From NCBI GenBank assembly GCA_002469545.1, contig DKMK01000122.1, positions 1 to 11,762 of the forward strand: a stretch of DNA of 11,762 nt, written 5' to 3'. Position 1 is the first letter of the stretch. Each line of letters starts with the position of its first letter. Positions 6,401-11,762 of this stretch are shown here, piece after piece. A program made the translations under genes and the position numbers. This DNA is from Rhodobacterales bacterium UBA7416 (GTDB lineage Bacteria; Pseudomonadota; Alphaproteobacteria; Rhodobacterales; Rhodobacteraceae). The notes beneath the pieces were generated by a model that saw only the letters and a program-made list of their open reading frames with translations, ran no database searches and was not told the DNA's origin.

Positions 6401-7373
6401 GTGGCATTCCCCGTAATTTAAAATGAACAAACCCAACAGCCCACGCATTATGCATAAATGCCAACGCCGGTCCGGCCCACAACCCAGATAGTTGGCGCAG
6501 CCGCATCACAGCGGTCAACGAAACAACCAACAGCACCATCAGATAAGCAATTGGTATCCACACCATTGTCGGCCACCACAGGGGCCCGATCAAACAAGCG
6601 GACAAAAGGATCAGGTTTAAGGTGGGCAACCTTTGCCGTAACTTGGGACGGATACGATGTTTTGCCAAGGTCCGCGCCCGCCCATGCCCATAATTGAAAT
6701 ATTGCTGCAGAATTGTCGAAATTGAACCACGCATATTATATGTAACGCGCGCATCTGCATTCATCCAAATGCGACCTCCCGCGCGAACGACCCTATGATC
6801 ATATTCTGCATCCTCATTATGGGAAAAACTGGCGTCATACCCCGCAAGCGATTTGAACCAATCCAACCGCATGCCCGCATGGTGACCATGATCAACTAAA
6901 CCCGAATATGAACCACCACGATGTTTCGCACCGCCATTTCCCAAAACACTGTCAACAATCCATGCCGCCGCTCTTCCAAACCCGTTTTTGCCCGTGGAAT
7001 CCATTGGAACAACGACACCGGCCACGTCGTGAGTGTTAAAGCTCGTAATGATTTTCGCGACAAACTGCGGGGGATAAATCGCATGCGCATCACATCGGAT
7101 CAAAATTTGGTGGTGGGGTTTCGCACAGACCGCCACAGCCAAATTTATCCCGTGCGATTGAATACACTCAGGGTTTTCAATCAACGTTAAATTGACGTGA
7201 TTGCGCGCCATGTCTCTGACAATCTTACGCGTATTATCAATACTGTTGCCATCGACGACAACGATATTCGCCAAAGGGGCCTGTGAAATCAAAGACAACA
7301 AACACGCACGGATATTCGCACTCTCATTCAGAGTCGGAACAACCAAAATCGTCGAACACTGCGTATACTTCAA
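6393..7373 (-). CDS. exoA: ExoA-like family 2 glycosyltransferase (exopolysaccharide synthesis)
   Basis: The 326-residue product has the GT-A fold marks ILVVPTLNESANIRACL (9-25), IVVVDGNSIDNT (37-48), the CDAH metal site (94-97), HNEDAEYDHRVVRAGG (185-200), and a QQYFNYGHGRART segment (223-235) like the QxxRW region of processive-type enzymes. Two hydrophobic segments at about 252-270 and 273-290 anchor it in the membrane. Length and motifs match ExoA, which adds the first glucose to galactosyl-lipid in succinoglycan synthesis. The start is TTG at 7373, supported by AAAGGAG (7382-7388, minus strand) 8 bases upstream; no in-frame ATG exists near the start of homology. It is the first gene of exoA-exoM-exoL and diverges from exoY across a long intergenic region. 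Confidence 0.87.
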   Translation of the reverse strand: MKYTQCSTILVVPTLNESANIRACLLSLISQAPLANIVVVDGNSIDNTRKIVRDMARNHVNLTLIENPECIQSHGINLAVAVCAKPHHQILIRCDAHAIYPPQFVAKIITSFNTHDVAGVVVPMDSTGKNGFGRAAAWIVDSVLGNGGAKHRGGSYSGLVDHGHHAGMRLDWFKSLAGYDASFSHNEDAEYDHRVVRAGGRIWMNADARVTYNMRGSISTILQQYFNYGHGRARTLAKHRIRPKLRQRLPTLNLILLSACLIGPLWWPTMVWIPIAYLMVLLVVSLTAVMRLRQLSGLWAGPALAFMHNAWAVGFVHFKLRGMPRG

Positions 7374-7517
7374 GTTGAAATCTCCTTTAACAAAAATACC
7401 TTTGGCTTTAATTCAACGACAATCCAATCCGATCAGAATACCCCGAACACATCAGGCCTATGAATTGGCAATCTCTTTGCTAATCCAATTTGCGAACTGA
7501 GCATTAATACAGCGTTA

Positions 7518-7544
7518 ACAAATGTAAAAATTTACCAAATTTGT
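7518..7544. promoter_or_regulatory. Nested AT-rich dyad, candidate operator
   Basis: ACAAAT (7518-7523) pairs with ATTTGT (7539-7544), and inside it GTAAA (7524-7528) pairs with TTTAC (7531-7535). Three extra bases on the right make it slightly asymmetric. It overlaps a second palindrome, CAAATTTG (7536-7543). It could be a binding site for a dimeric regulator, or chance in AT-rich DNA. Confidence 0.3.
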
Positions 7545-7706
7545 CTACTTTTTGCCAATTTAGAAACAATCCCCAAAGCCTATGGCGGTGCGAAACAATT
7601 AATAAATCCTTAATCTTCAACGGGTTGACTAAATAAAAACAAACCAAGAATAAAAAAGGAACATACCAGTTCATTTAAATCAAAATGGCTCAATTTGGCA
7701 AAACTT

Positions 7707-7723
7707 AAGGTTTTGTGAACCTT
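7707..7723. promoter_or_regulatory. Inverted repeat AAGGTT-N5-AACCTT upstream of exoY
   Basis: A 6-bp perfect inverted repeat with a TTGTG spacer lies about 55 bases before the exoY start, a position suited to an operator or activator site. No regulator can be assigned from the sequence. Confidence 0.3.
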
Positions 7724-7778
7724 TGTCCCGCCTTCATCTGGTAATAATTTATCCTTCACATTCCTTACGGCGGGCACG

Positions 7779-8444
7779 ATGACATTTCACTCCGACAGCT
7801 CTCATTTTACAAACACTCACATTCACCCCATCACATTAAACAATTCAGGATTGAAAAGAGTTTTTGATATCCTGCTTATTCTCATCACAGCACCAATTAC
7901 GATAACCGTTATGATCCTTGTGGCGATCGCATGCAGTTTGGATGGCGGTGCGCCCCTTTATTCCCAAAACCGTGTGGGGAAGAATGGCGGTTTATTTCGG
8001 TGCTGGAAATTTCGAACAATGGTTCCAAATAACCAACATATCTTACAAGAGTTTTTGGCAAAAAACCCCATCGCCATGCGAGAATGGCAAACACTAAACA
8101 AGTTAAAACACGATCCGCGCATTACACCAATCGGGCGTTTTTTGCGCCAATCCAGCCTTGATGAATTACCCCAACTCTACAACATTCTACGCGGCGAGAT
8201 GAGCATCGTTGGCCCACGCCCCATTGTGCCTGCCGAATTGGTGAAATATGGCAATGATATTCGCCATTATCTGGCACTTCGTCCTGGCCTTACGGGTCTG
8301 TGGCAAATCAGCGGGCGCAACCACATCGACTATGACATGCGTGTGGCTTTGGATGTCACTTACCAAAAGACCCGTTCGTTTGCATTAGACATAAAAATCA
8401 TTTTGCGCACATTTGGAACAGTCCTGTCGCGAACAGGGCTTTAA
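7779..8444 (+). CDS. exoY: ExoY-like undecaprenyl-phosphate sugar phosphotransferase
   Basis: The 221-residue product is a short-form bacterial sugar transferase: it moves a sugar-1-phosphate (galactose in Sinorhizobium ExoY) from a UDP-sugar to undecaprenyl phosphate, the first step of exopolysaccharide synthesis at the inner membrane. One membrane helix (about 29-52) precedes the catalytic domain. Marks include NRVGKNGGLFRCWKFRTM (64-81), HDPRITPIGRFLRQ (111-124), SSLDELPQLYNILRGEMS (125-142), IVGPRP (143-148) and LRPGLTGLWQISGR (167-180). There is no long multi-helix N-terminal domain, so it is ExoY-type rather than WbaP-type. The ATG has only a weak upstream GGCGGG as ribosome binding site. 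It is divergent from exoA and followed by galU in the same direction. The sugar specificity is inferred from the exo neighbours. Confidence 0.87.
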   Translation: MTFHSDSSHFTNTHIHPITLNNSGLKRVFDILLILITAPITITVMILVAIACSLDGGAPLYSQNRVGKNGGLFRCWKFRTMVPNNQHILQEFLAKNPIAMREWQTLNKLKHDPRITPIGRFLRQSSLDELPQLYNILRGEMSIVGPRPIVPAELVKYGNDIRHYLALRPGLTGLWQISGRNHIDYDMRVALDVTYQKTRSFALDIKIILRTFGTVLSRTGL

Positions 8445-8454
8445 CTCGTTTTTT
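8421..8454 (+). terminator. Possible weak intrinsic terminator at the end of exoY
   Basis: GTCCTGT (8421-8427) pairs with ACAGGGC (8433-8439), one pair being a G-T wobble, around a CGCGA loop inside the last codons of exoY. A TTTTTT run follows at 8449-8454, about 10 bases beyond the stem, which is farther than usual. It would at best partly uncouple exoY from galU. Confidence 0.3.
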
Positions 8455-8471
8455 GCTTTTACAATTTCGCG

Positions 8472-8499
8472 TTGAAAGATAGGGTGTTAGATACATAAT
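8472..8499 (+). promoter_or_regulatory. Candidate sigma-70-type promoter for galU
   Basis: TTGAAA (8472-8477) and CATAAT (8494-8499) are separated by 16 bases, about 25 bases before the galU ATG. This would give a short leader that includes GGAAAA as ribosome binding site. It is consistent with galU being expressed independently of exoY. Confidence 0.42.
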
Positions 8500-8524
8500 T
8501 CTGACCCAACTGGAAAAGCCCTCA

Positions 8525-9412
8525 ATGAAAAATCGCATTACCAAAGCCGTCTTTCCAGTTGCAGGGCTTGGCACTCGGTTTTTACCTGCCACAAAATCAA
8601 TCCCAAAAGAGTTACTTCCCTTGGTGGATCGCCCATTGGTGCAATACGCAGTCGACGAAGCCCGCGAAGCAGGCATAGAAAGCTTTCTGTTTGTCTCCGC
8701 ACGTGGCAAAACGGCAATGGCTGATTATTTTGACAAACACCCATCCCTTGAACAACGCCTTGCCACAGACGGCAAAGACGACTTGTTAGAGAAACTCAAA
8801 AACTCAAACATCGCCTCTGGTGATATTGCATATGTCCGCCAAGGCGAACCTTTAGGTCTCGGTCATGCCGTGGCCTGCGCGCGCCAATTCGTGGACCACG
8901 ATGAATACTTCGCCGTGATCCTGCCTGATGACGTTATCAAAGGCTCACCAGGCTGTTTGCGCCAAATGGTTGACGCATGGCACGAACGGCCAGCCAATTA
9001 CGTCGGTACAATGCAGGTCGCACCTGAAAATATTCCATCTTACGGTATCTTGGATGTGGAATCAGAAGAAGGGCGTACAATCAAAGCGCGTGGCTTGGTT
9101 GAAAAACCAAATATCGCAGACGCACCATCAAACAACGCAGTCATCGGGCGTTACTTGCTGTCACCCAAAATCATGCAACGTTTGGTCGTCACAAACCCGG
9201 GGTTCGGTGGCGAAATCCAACTGACCGACGCGATTAACGCCGAAGCATCATCGCCCGAAGGCGTTTACGGCTACCGATTTGACGCACAACGCTATGATTG
9301 CGGCTCTATGGCTGGCTTTTTGAAAGCAACTATCGATTTCGGGCTTAATCGCCCTGAATTGCACGACGATCTGATGAATTACCTTCGAAAAGTCGTGGAA
9401 AAGGCGGAATAA
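8525..9412 (+). CDS. galU: UTP-glucose-1-phosphate uridylyltransferase
   Basis: The 295-residue product makes UDP-glucose from UTP and glucose-1-phosphate in the cytoplasm. It carries the nucleotide-binding signature PVAGLGTRFLPATKSIPKE (11-29), EPLGLGHAV (108-116), LPDD (133-136, metal/nucleotide site), a SYGIL segment (172-176), VEKP (192-195), GGEIQLTDAI (228-237) and RYDCGSMAGFLKA (256-268). Length is normal. The ATG at 8525 follows GGAAAAGCCCTCA. It lies 80 bases after exoY on the same strand and probably has its own promoter. In Sinorhizobium exo clusters the same enzyme is called ExoN, and here too it would feed the ExoA/ExoM glucosyltransferases, though GalU also serves general metabolism. 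Its stop is one base from the stop of convergent cobT. Confidence 0.94.
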   Translation: MKNRITKAVFPVAGLGTRFLPATKSIPKELLPLVDRPLVQYAVDEAREAGIESFLFVSARGKTAMADYFDKHPSLEQRLATDGKDDLLEKLKNSNIASGDIAYVRQGEPLGLGHAVACARQFVDHDEYFAVILPDDVIKGSPGCLRQMVDAWHERPANYVGTMQVAPENIPSYGILDVESEEGRTIKARGLVEKPNIADAPSNNAVIGRYLLSPKIMQRLVVTNPGFGGEIQLTDAINAEASSPEGVYGYRFDAQRYDCGSMAGFLKATIDFGLNRPELHDDLMNYLRKVVEKAE

Positions 9413-9413
9413 T

Positions 9414-10433
9414 TCAGCCGTCCGTCACGCCTGCCTCTGCAAAAGTCGCCATGCCCGAATGACAGGCAATCGCGCCTTTCAAAACGCCAATCGCCAATGC
9501 GCCACCAGATCCCTCGCCCAAGCGAAGCCCTAACGACAACAACGGTTCTTTCTTCAAATGCGCCAACATGGCCTTATGGGCCTGTTCGTTTGATTGGTGA
9601 CCCGCAACACAATGGTCCAACGATCCAGACACCGCACTTTCTAAACATGCGGCGGCGGCGCAACAAATGAAACCATCCAAAATCACAGGAATAGATTTGG
9701 CACGTGCACTGGCAATGGCACCTGCCATCGCAGCCAATTCACGCCCACCTAAACAGCGCAATGTTTCCAACCCGTTCTCAACAGCAGATGGGTTCGCAAC
9801 CAATCCAGCCGCGACAACACAGGCTTTGTTTTTAACGCCAGCATCATCAACGCCTGTTCCACGTCCAACCCAATCACTGGCGTCACCGCCAAACAATGCA
9901 TTGGCAATTGCCGCCGCGGGAGTCGTGTTTCCAATTCCCATTTCGCCGGCAACAAACAGATCAGCAGTTTCATCAACTGAATTCCAACCAGCACTTAATG
10001 CGGTTACGCATTCGGCTTCGCTCATGGCGGGGCCGGTCGTGAAATCATTGGTGGGTTGATCCAAATCCAATGCAATCACATCCAGCTTTGCACCAAACGC
10101 AGAACACAGCTGGTTAATCGCCGCGCCACCGTGTTGAAAATTCAAAACCATCTGCTCGGTTACTTCGGCAGGGAACGCAGACACGCCTTGGGCGGTCACA
10201 CCGTGGTTACCCGCGAAAACCACAACCTGCGGCGCATCCAAACTTGGTGCAGCAACGCCGCGCCACGCCGCATACCAAATCGCCAATTCTTCCAATCGAC
10301 CCAATGCACCTGGTGGTTTGGTCAACTGACCATTGCGATCCGTAGCATCGCTAGCCGCTTTGGCATCGGCGATCGGCATCCCCATCAACAATGTTTTGAA
10401 TTCCGAAAGGCTGGCAAAAGGGGCATTGGTCAT
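9414..10433 (-). CDS. cobT: Nicotinate-nucleotide--dimethylbenzimidazole phosphoribosyltransferase
   Basis: The 339-residue product transfers the ribose phosphate of nicotinate mononucleotide to 5,6-dimethylbenzimidazole, giving alpha-ribazole phosphate, the lower-ligand precursor of cobalamin. Marks are KPPGALGRLEELA (39-51), VVFAGNHGVTAQGVSAFPAE (71-90), the GEMGIGNTTPAAAI loop (163-176), GRGTGVDD (190-197), LDGFICCAAA (252-261), and LRLGEGSGGALA (303-314), whose Glu corresponds to the catalytic base described for Salmonella CobT. Length is typical. The ATG at 10433 is divergent from cobS, 85 bases away, so the two are probably co-regulated. No cobalamin riboswitch fits in that short gap. 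The convergent galU ends one base away without a terminator between them. Confidence 0.95.
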   Translation of the reverse strand: MTNAPFASLSEFKTLLMGMPIADAKAASDATDRNGQLTKPPGALGRLEELAIWYAAWRGVAAPSLDAPQVVVFAGNHGVTAQGVSAFPAEVTEQMVLNFQHGGAAINQLCSAFGAKLDVIALDLDQPTNDFTTGPAMSEAECVTALSAGWNSVDETADLFVAGEMGIGNTTPAAAIANALFGGDASDWVGRGTGVDDAGVKNKACVVAAGLVANPSAVENGLETLRCLGGRELAAMAGAIASARAKSIPVILDGFICCAAAACLESAVSGSLDHCVAGHQSNEQAHKAMLAHLKKEPLLSLGLRLGEGSGGALAIGVLKGAIACHSGMATFAEAGVTDG

Positions 10434-10518
10434 TGTGCGTTCACTTCTTCATTGATTTCTTGGCCTTATTAACGCCATTTAGACCCAGTTAAAATCCCAA
10501 TTGCGAAGGCCAAGCATC
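10434..10518. promoter_or_regulatory. Divergent promoter region between cobT and cobS
   Basis: These 85 bases separate the start codons of cobT and cobS and must hold both promoters. GAAGG at 10504-10508 acts as the cobS ribosome binding site, 10 bases before its ATG. The space is too short for a full cobalamin riboswitch and none was recognised. No confident -35/-10 pair was found. Confidence 0.4.
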
Positions 10519-11283
10519 ATGAGCGACTCTAACGATCAAAATTTGCCCGAAGCCCACGATATTTGGGCAGCGTTTGCGTTGCTAACCCGCCTACCCGTCC
10601 CTGTGGATCATGATCGCGCAGGGGAACGCGCCAACATCGCCACATGGGCTTATCCCATCGTTGGTGCCGCTGTGGGTGCCTTGTCAGGTTTGGTGCTATC
10701 AATCGCGATGGCACTGTTATTGCCCAGCGGCTTGGCGGCAGCAATGGCGATGCTAACAGCCGTGGCACTGACAGGCGCAATGCACGAAGACGGCTTGGCT
10801 GATTGTGCTGATGGATTTTGGGGCGGACATGATCGTTCCCGCAGATTAGAAATCATGAAGGACAGCTCAATCGGGGCATATGGCGCCGTGATAATGATTA
10901 TTTTCATGTTGGCCGAATGGTCTGCAATCGAAGGGTTGGTTTTTGCAACACCCATCTTAACGCTTGCAGGCATCGGGGCCATATCACGCCTGCCCATGGT
11001 TCTGGCCATGTGGGTGATGCCAAACGCGCGCGACAATGGATTGGCGGCAGGTGTTGGCATGCCACCAGCAACGTCAGTTCAAATTGCCACCGCTGTTTGT
11101 TTTATCATTGCGGTTCTGACATTGGGTTGGGTTGGCATACTCGCCATGGTAACCGCCGCCCTATCCGCATGGGGTGTCGGATTGATCGCCAATGCAAAAA
11201 TTGAGGGCTATACAGGCGATGTGCTTGGGGCCATGCAAAAATGCGCAACACTGGCGGCATTGGCCACAGTTTTGGCAATATAA
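10519..11283 (+). CDS. cobS: Adenosylcobinamide-GDP ribazoletransferase (cobalamin synthase)
   Basis: The 254-residue integral inner-membrane enzyme joins adenosylcobinamide-GDP to alpha-ribazole (phosphate), the last assembly step of adenosylcobalamin. The start of the domain, FALLTRLPVP (19-28), is followed by the hallmark GAMHEDGLADCADGFWGG (86-103), an acidic metal-binding loop, then KDSSIGAYGA (114-123), SRLPMVLAMW (156-165) and KIEGYTGDVLGA (227-238). Several hydrophobic helices fill the rest (about 43-82, 121-150, 189-225). I chose the ATG at 10519 over an upstream in-frame TTG (10501) because GAAGG sits at a suitable distance and homology starts after it. It works directly downstream of CobT in the pathway and is divergent from it. 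Confidence 0.93.
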   Translation: MSDSNDQNLPEAHDIWAAFALLTRLPVPVDHDRAGERANIATWAYPIVGAAVGALSGLVLSIAMALLLPSGLAAAMAMLTAVALTGAMHEDGLADCADGFWGGHDRSRRLEIMKDSSIGAYGAVIMIIFMLAEWSAIEGLVFATPILTLAGIGAISRLPMVLAMWVMPNARDNGLAAGVGMPPATSVQIATAVCFIIAVLTLGWVGILAMVTAALSAWGVGLIANAKIEGYTGDVLGAMQKCATLAALATVLAI

Positions 11284-11310
11284 AACCCCACAGGCAGCGC
11301 CTATGGGGTT
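11284..11310. terminator. Bidirectional terminator hairpin between cobS and carD
   Basis: AACCCCA-C-AGGC (11284-11295), an AGC loop, and GCCT-A-TGGGGTT (11299-11310) form an 11-pair stem with one internal C/A mismatch, immediately after the cobS stop. On the minus strand it is followed by TTTTAT, so it terminates carD transcription well. On the plus strand the T run is poor, and termination of cobS would rely on the stem. Confidence 0.7.
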
Positions 11311-11344
11311 ATAAAAGTCATCTATTTTGCCTGACATCAGTCCT

Positions 11345-11363
11345 ACATGTGTCCGCCACATGT
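11345..11363. repeat. Small inverted repeat ACATGTG-N5-CACATGT
   Basis: A perfect 7-bp inverted repeat with a TCCGC loop lies in the short gap between the convergent cobS and carD genes, 24 bases past the carD stop. It has no T tract. It may be an auxiliary 3'-end structure for carD mRNA or have no function. Confidence 0.35.
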
Positions 11364-11386
11364 CCCACGGATGTCACACTGGCTAA

Positions 11387-11762
11387 TTAACCAGCGCGGG
11401 AAACCAAAATTCCGATTATTTTTTCGCCTGCAACACCTTCGTCAGTGGCATCAACGGCAGCCACTTCGCGCGTCAAACGTTCCAACGCAGCTTCGTACAA
11501 TTGACGCTCTGAATAAGATTGCTCGCGCTCTTCATCATTGCGGTGTAAATCACGCACAACTTCAGCAATCGACATCAAATCACCTGAATTGATCTTTTGC
11601 TCATATTCCTGCGCCCGACGTGACCACATCGCACGTTTCACGCGTGCGCGCCCTTTTAGGGTCTTCATTGCTTTTTCAACCAATTCAGTGCTTGCCAAAT
11701 TACGCATGCCGACAGCAGTTGCCTTGGCCGTTGGAACGCGCAGTGTCATCTTGTCTTTTTCA
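11387..11762 (-). CDS. CarD-family transcriptional regulator (C-terminal part)
   Basis: The visible frame is open to the window edge, so the start and the N-terminal RNA-polymerase-interaction domain lie outside. The visible 124 residues contain KMTLRVPTAKATAVGMRNLA, the usual junction of the N-terminal Tudor-like domain in CarD/CdnL proteins. The helical C-terminal domain follows: RARVKRAMWSRRAQEYEQKI, then SGDLMSIAEVVRDLHRND and ERQLYEAALERLTREVAAVD. In other bacteria such proteins bind RNA polymerase beta and stabilise open complexes at many promoters, including rRNA promoters. The ATG visible near 11749 is internal, since family homology runs upstream through it. The gene converges on cobS across a shared terminator. 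Confidence 0.88.
   Translation of the reverse strand, partial: EKDKMTLRVPTAKATAVGMRNLASTELVEKAMKTLKGRARVKRAMWSRRAQEYEQKINSGDLMSIAEVVRDLHRNDEEREQSYSERQLYEAALERLTREVAAVDATDEGVAGEKIIGILVSRAG

Larger units (their letters stand above)
7374..7778. promoter_or_regulatory. AT-rich divergent regulatory region between exoA and exoY
   Basis: This 405-base noncoding stretch separates divergent exoA and exoY and must carry both promoters. It is markedly more AT-rich than its neighbours, with several A and T runs. Two dyads stand out and are listed separately (7518-7544 and 7707-7723). Exo loci in rhizobia are controlled by several regulators, so multiple operators here would not be surprising, but no specific regulator site can be named. 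I see no protein fragment or RNA gene. Confidence 0.5.

Noticed and set aside
6401..6448. ATG at 6448 as the start of the exoM-like gene
   Set aside because: The added residues are the antisense-free overlap with the exoA end in another frame and lack family similarity; the GTG at 6400 has a good ribosome binding site.
9667..10059. Plus-strand open frame of 130 codons inside cobT
   Set aside because: It is the antisense shadow of a strongly conserved gene, with no ribosome binding site and no recognisable protein family.
10434..10518. Cobalamin riboswitch upstream of cobS or cobT
   Set aside because: The gap is only 85 bases and shared by two promoters; no B12-box-like sequence was recognised.
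10650..11060. Minus-strand open frame of 136 codons inside cobS
   Set aside because: It is antisense to the conserved cobS motifs, with low-complexity Ala/Pro composition typical of shadow frames.

Overview
The window looks like chromosomal DNA from a marine alphaproteobacterium of the Roseobacter group (Rhodobacteraceae) with unusually moderate GC. The evidence is gene content only: a trimethylamine-methyltransferase-like (MttB) gene with a GcvT-like partner and a GcvA-type LysR regulator, Sinorhizobium-type exo glycosyltransferases, divergent cobT and cobS, and a CarD-family regulator beside cobS. No rRNA, tRNA or CRISPR was recognised.

Layout. (1) 1-282: C-terminal end of an isopenicillin-N-synthase-like 2-oxoglutarate/Fe(II) oxygenase. 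(2) 283-690: a gene-free stretch with short GCGGAC-type repeats and a perfect 18-bp inverted repeat. (3) 691-4312: a methyl-transfer cassette. mttB and a gcvT-like gene form a two-gene operon on the minus strand, and a LysR gene reads away from it on the plus strand. (4) 4321-4675: a decayed IS3-family element with frameshifted orfA and only the beginning of orfB. (5) 4665-8444: an exopolysaccharide locus. exoA-, exoM- and exoL-like glycosyltransferase genes run on the minus strand with overlapping ends, and exoY, the priming sugar-phosphate transferase, is divergent. The exoL-like gene breaks off at the IS3 remnant and lacks its C-terminal third. (6) 8525-9412: galU (UTP-glucose-1-phosphate uridylyltransferase), which would supply UDP-glucose for the polysaccharide. 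(7) 9414-11283: cobT and cobS, which build and attach the lower ligand of cobalamin. (8) 11387 to the window edge: C-terminal part of a CarD-family transcription regulator.

How they fit together. ExoY would load the first sugar phosphate on undecaprenyl phosphate. ExoA, the ExoL-like protein and ExoM would extend it with glucose from GalU-made UDP-glucose, as in the early steps of succinoglycan assembly. Because the exoL-like gene is cut short by an IS-associated deletion, this assembly line is probably broken or altered. The MttB/GcvT-like pair suggests demethylation of an unidentified quaternary or tertiary amine, with the methyl group passed through a corrinoid to tetrahydrofolate. No corrinoid carrier protein is encoded here. 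The cob genes could supply the cofactor, but nothing in the sequence links them to the cassette.

The points most worth a second look are the exoL/IS3 junction, the mttB-gcvT-lysR cassette without a carrier protein, and the dyads in the exoA-exoY intergenic region.
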